From: Terfezia claveryi
Lineage: Eukaryota > Ascomycota > Pezizomycetes > Pezizales > Pezizaceae
Assembly: GCA_015179025.1 (NCBI GenBank)
Contig: WHUX01000198.1
Span: 31,471-95,470, forward strand
DNA length: 64,000 nt
Reading direction: 5' to 3'
Position 1 is the first letter of the stretch, and each line of letters begins with the position of its first letter. The notes under the pieces are model-generated. The model saw only the letters and a list, made by a program, of their open reading frames with translations, made no database searches and was not told the origin of the DNA. This document shows, piece after piece, positions 45,091 through 56,252 of the stretch. A program made the position numbers and the translations under genes.

Positions 45091-45998
45091 ATGCCTTCAC
45101 GTCAACCTCGCCAGAAACTGATGTTCCCACCACCAGAGCTATCTCCAAAAGATAGTACTAATAGGTATGTCCTACTTAGCTTAGCAAAGAAACCCCCTTT
45201 GGTTGAGAAAGCCCCCCTTTGGTTGAGAAAGCCCCCCTTTGGTTGAGAAAGCCCCCTTTGGTTGAGAAAGCCCCCTTTTGGTTGAGAGCCCCCCTTAGGA
45301 GACCCCTTTGGAGTGAGAGCCCTCCCATTAGAGTGAGAGTCCTCCCATTGGAGTGAGAGACCTCCCATTGGAGCGAGAGCTCTCCCATAATTGGAGCGAG
45401 AGCCCTCCCATAATTGGAGCGAGAGTCTTAGTCCTAGCTAATATTTTCTTAGTATTAATGAAGACCCAACGAAGACATTATATAGAACACGAAGCCGGCG
45501 TAAGCGGATAGCTCCTCTCCAAAGTGTATCGGAATTAACTACCGATGTTGAGGATATGGAGGAGGATATGGAAGTACCACCCACGTCGCCATCACCACAT
45601 GGTAAGTGAGCAAAGAAACGTTTAGAGTCGGATTATCTATAACTAGCAATGAATTAGAGAACCAAGAAAATATGCCACTCGCAGTCCTATTTCCAACCCC
45701 TCCCGTGCCTCCGCCGACCCCAATGCGTCCCCTAACTCCAGTAGCTCCTCCAAATCTAGCTTCTCCTCAATCTGCAAAGTCAAATCAGAGGCAGCGGATA
45801 AGACAACGGCTAAGACAACGGCATGCCCGTTGCGAACGTCTACGGAAACGTAGTCAGAGAGGAAGGATGAGGGAGGAAAGGATTGATGATTTGGGCGATG
45901 GAAGAGTCAATATCAAGGTTCATGCAGGAAGTGATTCTTTTGTTCAGGTTGGAAATTGTAGTTTTATTAAAGGGGAGAGCAAACATAATAAACTATGA
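45091..45998 (+). CDS. Three-exon Arg-rich hypothetical gene
   Basis: Predicted exons 45091-45164, 45453-45601 and 45658-45998 (alternative third-exon start 45668). Introns: 45165-45452 (GTATGT..TTTCTTAG) and 45602-45657 (GTAAGT..ATTAG with TATAACTAG upstream). The joined frame stays open: a basic start (MPSRQPRQKLMFPPPELSPK), a middle exon with RTRSRRKR and an acidic run (DVEDMEEDME), a Pro-rich stretch, then an Arg-rich helix (NQRQRIRQRLRQRHARCERL) and a tail with VQVGNCSF. Its plan parallels 37883-38257. No domain is recognised. Intron 1 is mostly an 18-22-bp tandem repeat. Confidence is limited by lack of homology. Confidence 0.45.
45190..45425 (+). repeat. 18-22-bp tandem repeats within predicted intron 1
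   Basis: Five units of CCCCCCTTTGGTTGAGAAAG then about six units of CCTCCCATTGGAGTGAGAG type, a gradual unit drift. The repeat lies wholly between predicted splice sites 45165 and 45452. Confidence 0.85.
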
Positions 45999-46009
45999 GA
46001 GTGTTCCAA

Positions 46010-46550
46010 CTAGTGAAGTCGGAACTTGTATCCAATGAAGTGGAACTTGTATCCAGTGAAGTATTGCCTTGGGCAGCCCTGAACTCGGCAAAGAAGTGGC
46101 ATGGTTGAAGTGAGGGTCATAGATAGGACCTTAACCAAGGATAGGAAGCACCCAGCCTCATCTTGTTGTTCTTGCCAGCGTGATCGCAGTGGCTTCAGTT
46201 GGCTGATCGCGGCGTTGAATTTAGACGCAACAAGATGAAGGTAAGAGCTCTCCCGACTCCAGAGGTAGAGGCAGTCTCCATGGTAGAGGGAAGTAAGGAA
46301 GGATGCGAAGGTTGTGTATTTGGTGTGGGTAGAAGGAAGAAAGTAAGTAGAGAGAAGATTAGGAAGGGGGGTGGGGCCAAGGGTATCGTGCGCAGTCGAT
46401 CTTGGCAAAATCCAACGCATCACGTCGGATAGGATTCTTTATTCAGTGCAATCGGAGCCTTGGCACTTACGAAGCTTATTCCCTGAGATTCTGTTAATGA
46501 AAATATTACACCACAAATCTGTCTCTTACAACATTTTACAACCTCCGTGA
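46010..46550. other. No recognisable gene
   Basis: Contains a small hairpin (GTTCCAACTAGTGAAGTCGGAAC at 46005-46027 region) and duplicated GGAACTTGTATCCAATGAAG words. Open frames on both strands lack known motifs. It may include the 5' end of the KDZ/Plavaka element. Confidence 0.4.
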
Positions 46551-46559
46551 CGTTTCAAA

Positions 46560-49496
46560 ATGAACAGATACAAAACCCTATGCCAATGGTGCCCACGATT
46601 CTATACTTCAGCTGGAGCATATTCAAATCATCTGGAGAAGGTTCATCCCGAAAAAAACGTGAAGGATCTTAATGGGCCACTGCCACCGTCTCGAAAGCGT
46701 CGGTTCTCCAACACCAGAGATACTACTAATTTAGATTATGATATAGACGAAGTCAATTTCACAGATATTATATCTGCTGATGTTGATTACTACTCTGATT
46801 CATGCCATAGCGAGGGATCTGATAGGGAGGCTCGAACTTTTTGTATTGAACCAAAATCCGATGAGGGAAGTCAGCACATTGATGCAATCACCTATCCACG
46901 TGCAGGCAACCCAATACGTCCACATGTATTTCCGGAGGAAGACCGAAACTTCAATTTGTTTGCTCCATTCCGCACCTCAATTGATTATCGACTGGCACGC
47001 TTCTTCAATTCTACAAAGACCTCACAGTCAAAGATCGACCAGTTTTTCAAGGATAACCTCTTGAAAGGCCTCAATCCAACGCACGAGGTTCAATTTCGGT
47101 CAGCATATACAATGTATAAGCTTATCGACGCAGCGGCAAATGAACCTTCCTGGCACTCAGGAACAGTGAACTACCCATTACTCAAGGGGGTGGCCTTTTA
47201 TTATCGGAATATTATTGCAGCAGTGAAGTACCTTCTACGCCAAAAGGTTTATGCCAGCGAGATGGCCTGGGGCCCGCGGCAAGAATACGACAACGAAGGG
47301 AACAGGGTATATAGTGAGATCCATACTGCACAGTGTGGGAAGACACTCAGGTGAGCAATTTGTGTGTACTACGTCGGATATCCAACTAACTGAAACGGAT
47401 AGGCTTTGCTACCTGAAGGCGGGACACTTGTTCCGATTTTACTAGCATCAGATGAAACTCACCTAACGAATTTCTCTGGAGACAAAAAGTTATGGCCTGT
47501 TTATATGAGTATAGGCAATATCGGAAGCTCCATACGCAATACACATACGATGCATGCCTGGATACCAATTGCACTACTACCGATTGGCCCGAAACGAATC
47601 AACAAAATACCTGGGTATTCGGTAGAAACGCAGGAAATTCAGGCGTTGCAAACCATACACGATGTTTTGGCGCATTTGCTAAAACCGCTATCTGACGTGA
47701 GATGTCAGAAAGGCTACGAGATGGTTTGTGCTGATGGGAACGTACGCTTATGCTTTCCTAAGCTCTTTTGTTGGCTCGCTGACCATATGGAAAATGCTAC
47801 AATCCATGGTATTGCAAACAACCGCTGCCCTTCTTGCACAATTCCGACCGAGAAGCTTGGTGAGTATTCAGGAAGTGGTTATCCAGCTCACTCACATCAA
47901 AATTATGCCGCAGCGTACAACGATTCCGACGCTGTCAGTTTGAAAGCAAACGGCGTTAAAAACATCAAAAACGCCTTGTGGTCAGTCCCAAATATAAATC
48001 CGCCTGAGCTCGTTCGAGCAGATGTTTTGCACAATATCCTCCTAGGAGTGTTAAATCATTTAATGGATTGGATTCAAGGTTTTCTAGAATACTATGAGCG
48101 GATTAATGCATTTGACTATGTCTGGCATCGGTTGCCTCCCTACCCGGATTTTCAGTTCCGACCAAGGGATACCGAGTTGTTTCACAATGGTCGGGAAAGG
48201 AAATGCGGAACTTTGGTAAAGTCATTCTTGGAACATTTACCGCGGCGTTGCGTCGGAAGGCCAACCAACCACGGCCCACCGGAGGTCAGGTACAGGAGTT
48301 CAACCGAGCAATTCGCTGCGTACGTAGCATCACTGACTTCTATCTCATGACTCAGTATCCTAGTCATACGGATAAGACAGTTTCTTATTTACAAGAATAT
48401 TTGCGTGTGTTTCATGAAACTAAAGCTGTGTTCTTGAGGTTCCGTGCTGATAAGAAAACAAGAAAGGCTGCTGCAGAAGCACATAAGGATTTGTTGAAGG
48501 AACAAGCGGGATCATTGGTTGAAGACCTCAGGGCGTCGGAAAAGGTTAGGATGCGTCAAGAAAATACCTTGCACCGTCGGGAATTGGTGAATGAGATTTT
48601 ACAAGAAGGGGCGCACTTCAATTTCCCAAAAATCCATTTAATCTCCCATTATGCCGAACAGATTCCGAAGTTTGGGGCTCTAGCTCAATATTCCACGAAT
48701 ATCAGTGAAGCTATGCATAAAGGCCTTAAGGATGCTTACCGTCGAAGTAATAGGGTTAATGCAACACCACAGATAGTTACTACCTACACGAGGGATCATA
48801 CTTTTGCTATGAAGGACTTGACACTTAATCTATGGAACCAGGTTAGGCAAAACGGAGATGTGACGCCAGGTGTCGGAAAACAGGTCTACTTGAAGTTGCG
48901 GGGAAAATTGAGTTGGGATTAATATCCAGCCTCGAGGATCTGGAGCGTGTAACTGGCTTGCCAGATCTGGTGCTGACAACGCAAGCGTTTTTAAGGCAGG
49001 AAGTTAGAAGCATGGATTCCGACCCTACCGAGCTGTTAGTTCAGGAAATTCGTTCATATGGGGTGCTTCAAATTCCAGTGCCAAAATTCAGTGGAGAAGG
49101 GTTCATTTTGCACAATGCTAGATGCACCGAGAAATTTCACAGGAAGGAAAGATACGATTGGATATGGGTAAGGAGACAGCGTGCATTGGATGAGGCACCA
49201 GTAGGGACGCTGAATGGTCGAATACCAGGACGAATCAATGCATTGTTCAAAGTAATAACTATAGCAGGAATGGTGCACCGGTTGGCGCATGTGAATCTGC
49301 TTCAATGCATTGGGTTGAATGCTGTGCAGGGCACGGAAGGGATGGTTCGCGTTGGATTGCCGATGAGTGGGGAAGGGTTATAGTTAAGATATCACAAATA
49401 GAAGGGATTGCGCATTTGATACCATTAGAGCCGGGGGAAAGTTGGTTGGTAAATAATAGAATAGACTTAGAGACATGGAATATGATTTATGATTAG
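46560..49496 (+). pseudogene. KDZ-superfamily (Plavaka-like) transposase, nearly full length, four frame breaks
   Basis: ATG 46560 starts with a C2H2 finger (CQWCPRFYTSAGAYSNHLEK). Next come FKDNLLKGLNPTHEVQFRSA and VYASEMAWGPRQEYDNEG, then a break at 47351-47402 where GTGAGC..CTAAC..ATAG looks like an intron but joins out of frame by one. The catalytic region follows: LLPEGGTLVPILLASDETHL (first Asp), YEMVCADGNVRLCFPKLFCW (second Asp), NNRCPSCTIP (zinc insert), VLHNILLGVLNHLMDWIQGF, and STNISEAMHKGLKDAYRRSN (Glu). One-base losses near 48187 and 48910 and a shift near 49340 break it. Plavaka transposases excise DNA elements and are best known from mushroom-forming fungi. Termini of the element were not found. 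Confidence 0.8.
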
Positions 49497-49499
49497 GAA

Positions 49500-49911
49500 A
49501 TAATAAACTTGTGACCAGTTGAGAGAAGAGCCACAAAGAACGTGAAGTGTCGGATGTAAAACAGGTGCCAGGCCAATATTAGGAGGGCATGTGTGGGGGC
49601 GTATAGAGGTAAGCAGAAAATTGTAACACATGGGATGGTATAAAAGTAGTTGATGCGTCCGGATACAGATTTGTTTATTTTTTCTGCTGAAGTTTGAGGG
49701 TGCACATAGGGTGTATGAGAGGCAGTGGGAATTTGGTGGTGTTCGAGGTGTAGAGCATATATTTTGAGGATGCGCATGGGGTGCATGAGTGGGAGCAGAA
49801 ATTTTGTAGTATGAACAGGGTGCATGAGAGGCAGCAGGAATTTGGTGGTGCACCAGGTGGAACAAAACTAGTTGCTGCGTCATGATGGAGAATTTTTTTT
49901 GCTTGATGTTT
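49500..49911. repeat. Imperfect ~57-bp tandem repeats downstream of the transposase
   Basis: Three to four degenerate units share GGTGCATGAGAGGCAGCAGG and AATTTGGTGGTG. Minus-strand open frames here reflect the repeat. Confidence 0.5.
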
Positions 49912-50740
49912 GGGGGGGTCCACTAATCTGTTCACGCATATTACGCGCTCCTATAGCTATACCAGTACCTAGACTTCATGCGCTTTTTCTATGGCTAATA
50001 TACCATGTATGATTACTCCATACACTCTTATAGGCAGGCATGCTTTAAATACGCGCTGCGATAGCTATCTGTTAGTTAGATGCGGTTCCACAGTTACAAT
50101 CACGCTTCAGGGTAATCTTCGCTCAGGTCTGTGCTTGTGGCTCTTGGTGTATGACCAGGCATGCGCTGCTGGTAGGTAGTGTGTTCCCAATGATAGATTG
50201 CCTATTATAGTAGAATATACTCCATACATAGCACCAAAATATATATATGATAATCATAAATATATAGAGATGATTATTCTAAATACTTTCGCTCTCGGCT
50301 AAAGATCATATATGTGCTCTCTATGTTGGTAAGTAATAGCCAACTTGTACTTCTAGTGATGTTTATTTATAGAGTATGGTATTACGTAAGATCTTACTCT
50401 GAAGTTCATTCAACACTGTGTATAGGTTTACTCTGAACCCGCACTACAAACTATGCGAAAAATAAACTATAGTAGTTTAGACATATTAAAGATACCAATG
50501 CAATAGAAGCGAGTGGGGAACACCAGGTTACCTGAAGCAGGATAGTAACTACAAAGCATATCAAACCAATAGATAATTATCGCAGCGTGTAATTTAAAGC
50601 ATGCCTACCTTAAGAGTGTATGGAGTAATAAAGCAATCATACATGGTATATTAGCCATAGAAAAAGCGCATGAAGTCTAGGTAGTACTGGTATAGCTATA
50701 GGAGCCTGTAATATGCGTGAACAGATTAGCGGACCCCCCC
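49912..50740. mobile_element. 829-bp foldback element
   Basis: Inverted arms of about 200 bp: GGGGGGGTCCACTAATCTGT TCACGC... at 49912 and its complement ending GCGGACCCCCCC at 50740. They share TTCATGCGCTTTTTCTATGG and ATATACCATGTATGATT. The ~400-bp centre has no gene. No clear target duplication. Confidence 0.8.
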
Positions 50741-50759
50741 GAAGCACAACAGAAGCACT

Positions 50760-50945
50760 GAGAGATATCGCCATGTACTAGGTAATTTGAGTATGTTGCG
50801 GAGTGTGCTGGGTATGGGCGTGGTATGCTGCTGAGTATGGGCGCAGTATGCTGCTGGGTATGGGGATGGGTATACTGCGTGTCGGTTATGCTGGGTATGC
50901 TGGGTATGCTAGGTAGGGTATGCTGAACTGCATGGGCGCGTGTTA
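50760..50945 (+). repeat. Minisatellite rich in GGGTATGCT
   Basis: Repeats of (G)GGTATGCTGCTGGGTATGGGC-like units shorten to GGGTATGCT. Immediately follows the foldback element. Confidence 0.75.
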
Positions 50946-51333
50946 GTCTGGCATAAAAAAGGGGCCTTTGCATATAGCCATGCCAAGGCAGCGAGGGTGT
51001 TGGTCTAGTAGAGAGAGTGGTTTAGTGTTGTATTTCTTAGACATGTTCCACTAAGTGGAGGGCATTTTACAGTAGTCCGTGTTACCCGGAGGGCATTTTA
51101 AAGGTTTTCCAATTCAGTGAAGTTTGGAGCAATCATAATTACAATACTTTTGTCTACATGTTGCACGATTTCTTTTCACAATGGAAAATAGGATCCGGGT
51201 AAGGTACAAAGCGGTACTTTCTTAATCGCAGGCACTTTTTTATACACAGATTGCTAAGGTACTTCAATTCCTCGATTTTAAATCTAAACGAAGCAAGTTC
51301 TACCGAGAATTATACAACAGGTAGATGCTGTTT
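50946..51333. other. No recognisable gene
   Basis: Contains a duplicated GGAGGGCATTTTA motif at 51058 and 51091. An open frame from 51251 runs into the long inverted repeat and is chimeric. Confidence 0.4.
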
Positions 51334-52772
51334 TACCATTGGCTACCTAGGTAAAGTGACCGACCACGGTAGGTTGACCGGGGTCAACACGCTAGCCATT
51401 TTCGGGAATCCCGTGATGCTAGGCGAGCAGAGTGGTAAGCGGCCATTCTGGCTAAATGAGATCTATGGAAACAACTTCGCTCTACAACATGGTAGCCCTC
51501 ATGCCCGCCAAAATCAGCCTATATACAATACCTCCAGTCTACGATATGACCTCCGGTCAACCACCCCCCCCTCGACCCACCATATAGGCTGAATATCGGG
51601 CAGGTGAGCCTATGAGCACTAGAAGGCCTTTACAAGCATCTATATTCATAATAAAACAGCTTTTATAGTAGCAGCCTACAATATAGTGAAATGTATATTA
51701 AACAAGTCACTCACCGCTGTTTATTGAGAATGCGCTAATTATGCTATCCTAAACCACCTGCTCTCAATCTGCTGCAAAATACTCATCTCGCCACTACGGA
51801 GAGGCTTCTAATAGTACGAATATGCCTCTGCATTAAAGACCACGCCTCCAATAACTCTCCCAATAAGACCCCCCCCCCGTCCCTCTCCATTACACCCCTC
51901 CCTCCATTAACCCCATGGGCCGAATATCCCCTTTACACCAACCATGTGCTTAAGCCCAAGCATACCCGATACCAGTAGGAGATATATAAGTGCTAGGTGC
52001 TAGGGTAGACTCGCCAAACTAGGTAGGACCTAGGTTGGGGAAACTAGGTTAGATGCACTAGATTAGACACTGGTTACATCTAGGTGCAGCCAGTTAGACG
52101 CTAAGTCAGGTGATAAGGCGTCGTGGAAGTTTAGTTGAGTTATAGGCCTATTCGTCCAATATTTTGCCTATATGGTGGGGTCGAGTGGGGGGGGGGGGGC
52201 CTTCTTAGAGGGCCGTTGGGGGTAGTGGTCTTTAATGCAGGGACATATTGGTACTATTGGAAGCCTCTCTGTGGTGGTTGAGAATACTGTGAATGAGTAT
52301 TTTGCAGCAGATTTGAGAGCAGGAGGTTTAGGGCAACATAAATCAAGTAAAATTAGCGAATTCTCAAATAAACTTATTTTGTAGCGGTGAATGAATTGTT
52401 TGATAGCATACCGTTTCACTATATTGTAGGCTGCTGCTATAAAAGCTGTTTTAGTACGAATATAGATGCTTGGTAAAGGCCTTCTAGTGCTCATAGGCTC
52501 ACCTGCCCAATATTAAGCCTATATGGTGGGGTCGAGGGGGTGGGTGGTTGACCGGGAGGTCATATCGAAGACTGGAGGTATTGGTATATAGGCTGATTTT
52601 GGCGGGGCATGAAGGCTACCATGTTGTAGAGCGAAGTTGTTTCCATAGATCTCAATTTAGCCAGAATGGCCGCTTACTCTGCTCGCCTAGCATCACGGGA
52701 TTCCCGAAAATGGCTAGCGTGTTGACCCCGGTCAACCTACCGTGGTCGGTCATCCTTAGGTAGCCGATGGTA
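51334..52772. mobile_element. Element with ~440-bp terminal inverted repeats (copy B)
   Basis: Ends ACCATTGGCTACCTAGGT and, inverted, ACCATCGGCTACCTAAGG. Long shared blocks include GGTTGACCGGGGTCAACACG and CATTTTCGGGAATCCCGTGA. Inner arm segments (GGTGAGCCTATGAGCACTAG, AGAAGGCC, AACAGC..GCAGCC) match element A at 17505-19310. No transposase. The centre (51960-52140) holds drifting ACTAGGTTAGA/CTAGGT words. Flanks have no exact target duplication. Confidence 0.8.
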
Positions 52773-53098
52773 CAGCGTTGTGGGAGATCAAATGGCACAA
52801 TTCTACAACAAACATCATATTTGGCAAACCAGCTGTGGGTTCGTTCGCATACATATTTCGCATGGGAGTACAGGCATTAGAGAGCTGCTGATCCATACAG
52901 CAGCCACAAAGGAAACAAAAAACATAGATTTGATGCGATGAAACGTAAAACGGAGGACGCCAAAACCAAATGCAAAATAAAACATGATCCTGCAGCACAT
53001 CATTCGCAACCCCCCCTCCCACAAATATCATTCAACCACTCACTAATCCTTAAATTCCTCCCTCCACTTCTTCTGTTCCTCCTCCTCCAACCACCTCC

Positions 53099-54170
53099 TT
53101 ACATACTCCTTTTCCGTCCATAAATTGCCGCCAGCTCAAGCATTGGATGTTGAAACTCCTCCTCGTCATCATCGTCCTCCGCCTCCTCCTCCTCCATCGC
53201 CTCCCCCCTAAGGCCATGTACAGCGCCCCAAATTCGGGGAATAACCCTCAAACACGCCCCTAAGGTTGCGATATTCCTCAGAAATACCAAAATATTGACT
53301 CTAAGATTATCGTAGTGGTTACTATTAGAGAGAAGTTGGAGATGACTGGCATATAATTGTAGTCGATAAAGGTCCGATGACGTGACCAGTACATCGGGAT
53401 TAAAACTTTTCCAGATTCTGTCCCATGGGAGATGGACAACATGCTCGTCAACTACGATCCAACTTGGCACTTGGTCGAGATACCTCTGGCCATCTGCATG
53501 CACGGGTCTAACCGGTTCTCCAAACCCTCCGGTATAGTATTGACATACTCATCATCCGTACCACCGACATAGGGCATGAGTATATGCTCCCTCCTCCCCT
53601 CTACCGTTAGCTGGGCGACCCAGCTTTTGGCGTCGGGCCCCATGAATCTCGTGGAAGAATATGAGGGGATGGGAAAGACGTTCAAAATGAGGCAGCGGAG
53701 TCGGGCATCATTACGGCTAGATACGACAAGTGCGGAGTGGTAGTTATGCTTGGTAGCACCAGTGGGGGCAGTGGTGGAGAGGTGAGTGCTGCCAGGCCCA
53801 GGAATGGATTTGTCGAGGCGGACTTTAATCAGTTGGCCGGGAAGTGGGAGGAGATAGTCTTCCTGGAACCTGCGGGTGATTAAAGAGGGTTTCGAGGTGG
53901 CTGGGGTTAGCAATCCCGGGGTGTCAAGACAGCAGATATTCCGGGGGATGTGGGCGTTGGTGTCAGAGGGCGTGACATTACCGGAGGCGTGGTGGCCCCG
54001 AAGGGAGTCGATATTGCGGGGATGTTGGTGCTAGTTGGGGTCAGTGACAGTGATGCGGATACCTGTGATGTGAAGGTATTTACGGCTCGCATACTCTGTA
54101 CATATACAAACATATAACAAACGGATATAGCCAAGGCGCTAGGGGCATGGTTGCATACTGGATGGCACAT
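53099..54170 (-). pseudogene. Fungal hypothetical protein with one frameshift
   Basis: Frame 53913-53452 reads RRFQEDYLLPLPGQLIKVRL, DKSIPGPGSTHLSTTAP, HNYHSALVVSSRN and LILNVFPIPSYSSTRFMG. It passes by a one-base shift near 53500 to frame 53503-53099 (RYLDQVPSWIVVDEHVVHLP, LYRLQLYASHLQLL, then an acidic run and LELAAIYGRKRSM). The combination LP-G..V.+D.SIPGPGSTHL ... H.A.V+SSR ... PIPSYS is one I associate with uncharacterised basidiomycete-type fungal proteins of unknown function. Upstream (54170-53913) a Thr/Pro-rich segment is open but in another frame. Apart from the shift it is well preserved, with no decay-type stops. Confidence 0.45.
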
Positions 54171-54201
54171 CCCCTAGTCACCCGTTTGGCTGTGGCTTGT
54201 G

Positions 54202-54423
54202 CCAACCAGACTATCGTTGCCCCTTCATGTGTGGTTTGGCCGATATGGTTGTACCACTCTGTGAGGCGGCAGCGGTTCTGGGGTGGCGGTTGGGGAGGAT
54301 ATGACTATAGGGCAGGGCAGTCTTGCTGGCGGTGGTGGCTCCGATTTTTGGATTCGCGGTGCGTTTACTTTAAACTGACAAGGATCGTTGTTTGCCAGTT
54401 GATGGCCAAAACCAACCAGACTA
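54202..54423 (+). repeat. Dispersed 12-bp motif CCAACCAGACTA (first cluster)
   Basis: Exact CCAACCAGACTA at 54202-54213 and 54412-54423, again at 55105-55116, 60739-60750 and 60874-60885; CAACCAGACTA at 18241-18251 and 61146-61156. A shorter CCAGACTA is at 55094. Always on the plus strand. Confidence 0.7.
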
Positions 54424-54599
54424 ACAAATATCATCATGTACCGGTACCTAAGCTCCAGAGCTATAATATAATTCAACCATCCGAAGTCACGTTATCAGAC
54501 TTGGCCACCCTTCGGAATATGTCAGACTATATCTGGCCCAACTTTATAGTGATAATACACGCACGAAATTTTGATTAGGTAGGTATTCAGCTATAAATG

Positions 54600-55045
54600 C
54601 AGATATCTGCTTACGATAGGTATAACCTAACTTTGAATACATCTAATGCGTTACACCATGGTCTTTAAATAGCTTTCGTTTATTTGTTTGTAAGTTTGTG
54701 ATGTCGAGACGCTCGATGGCACTTACCATACGTCTTTACTTATGCGGTACTTAGTGAGCATGCTCATACATGTGTCTTTACTTGTAAGAACATGTGAGCT
54801 CAGCTTTTTGCTTTATGAGATGAATGGTATCATATCAGGTGTCTGCAACACAGAATCATATTGGGGAGAACTGCTGGAATGAGTCTTCTATTACAAGACA
54901 TTCTTATGTTCCCATGCAAGGCAGAGCTTAATTAAGGTTGTTTATATTGATGCTTCACTACAGAGATCTGGTCTCTGGCAAATTCCCAGCTGTTCTCGTA
55001 TTTTGCAGCTGTATTTTTTGCTTTTCTAAAAGCAACCGCCGCCAA
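54600..55045. other. No recognisable gene
   Basis: AT-rich sequence without repeats or motifs that I can name. Confidence 0.4.
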
Positions 55046-55046
55046 G

Positions 55047-55268
55047 ATGGCTCAGCATCCCAACCTAGTCTCGATCAGACCATCCAACCCGAGCCAGACT
55101 AATCCCAACCAGACTACTCAGCATCCTAATAGAGAAGATACCGACTTAGGAAATCAGCTACCAACACCACCACCATACCCTGCCCATACCCTACCACCTT
55201 GTGCTCCCCCGTTTCTTCTTCTCCTCCTTCTCCTCCAACTTCTTCACATCCATCAGCTTCTTGCTTAA
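55047..55268 (+). CDS. Short hypothetical ORF, weak
   Basis: ATG 55047 opens 73 codons, Asn/Pro/Thr-rich (PSNPSQTNPNQTTQHPNRED) then a Leu run encoded by a CTTCTC tract. The dispersed 12-mer lies inside. The composition and the pyrimidine tract argue that this may be an exon or a chance frame. No homology is recognised. 55270-55770 has no clear gene. Confidence 0.2.
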   Translation: MAQHPNLVSIRPSNPSQTNPNQTTQHPNREDTDLGNQLPTPPPYPAHTLPPCAPPFLLLLLLLQLLHIHQLLA

Positions 55269-55772
55269 TCCTATCTCTATCAGCAATTTTGTTGTTTGGC
55301 TTATCATCTACTTATCCATCACTGTAAAGATGTGAGTGTTACTTCATATATTTAATATCTGCCACCCCATCGAGATCAGATATTCGAAACTCATTTTAGT
55401 AGCTTGATGACCGCGATTAGCTAACAGCTACGAAATAGGGAGAAAGCCACTATTTCGGTTATTTTGGAGTCGATCATTCTCTGCCTCCTAACTCTCCATT
55501 TTATCATCTATTTTTGCACCATCTTCTCTGGGTTGAAGCTTTCGATCAGCTGCTCTGGTGTCAAGCTGTCTTTCCCGAGGAAGGCGGTAGTTCTTCCGGA
55601 CCAAGCTCCGGACCCACCCCTTGAATTAAGGGGTGAAGGGGGGGTTTTGGATTGGGGGAATCAGATTTGTTTTGAAGATCATAAGAGCGAAAATGCACAA
55701 ACACATAAGAACGATAAATATGGGAAGAGTAACAGGTATGATTATTATTTTTATTGAGACATCCATGTCAGA

Positions 55773-55806
55773 GTTCTACTTCTACTTCTACTTCTATTTC
55801 TACTTG
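55773..55806 (+). repeat. CTTCTA microsatellite
   Basis: Five to six units of TACTTC, last units drifting to TATTTC. Confidence 0.85.
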
Positions 55807-56154
55807 CTACACCCTAACTACTAAACTTATTGATGCCTACTAGGCTGTTCGGAATGAAAAATCGGAGCCGAAATCAAGGTCTCCGCCTCCAGCCTGCATC
55901 ACACATACAGCGGCATTGGAAGCATTAGAACTCTCACACTATATAAACTCCAAGCTGGAACCATGGATTCAGCCCATTAGCAGTCATTCTACAGAGAACG
56001 ACGCCGAATCGCGGGTGCACAAATAGCAGAAAAAAGTCGGCAGAGGCAAAGGACTTTGCGGGAGTGCATAGGCTTTGTTAGGAGAGGATGATTAGAGGAT
56101 ATTCCATGGTCGGGGAGGATTTTTAGAGGTAACAGGAAGCTTATACACTCATTT

Positions 56155-56245
56155 CACTACATATCTTGATATAAGCATATATTCGCTATAAGAATGGGGG
56201 TCGACCGCCCGATGACATGCTTGTAGCGAAGTTCTACTGTGCTCT
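56155..56245. mobile_element. Pogo/Fot1-type terminal repeat, solo (copy 1)
   Basis: GATATAAGCATATATTCGCT to GACATGCTTGTAGCGAAGTT then CTACTG. The outward CAGTAGAACTTCGCTACAAG on the minus strand resembles pogo/Tigger/Fot1-like terminal repeats. A similar sequence in the same orientation is at 57955-58045. No transposase lies between them. Confidence 0.4.
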
Positions 56246-56252
56246 CCGCCAG

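Noticed and set aside
46199..46432. 77-codon basic ORF before the Plavaka-like gene
   Set aside because: Overlaps an antisense ORF of similar length, no motif, and no link to the transposase frame.
51251..51592. 113-codon plus-strand ORF
   Set aside because: It crosses the left end of the long inverted repeat, so it is a chimera of flank and transposon arm; no motif.
53900..53960. GTPase G3 motif (DTPG) in a minus-strand frame
   Set aside because: No P-loop or other G motifs are found upstream; the match is probably chance in a Thr/Pro-rich segment.
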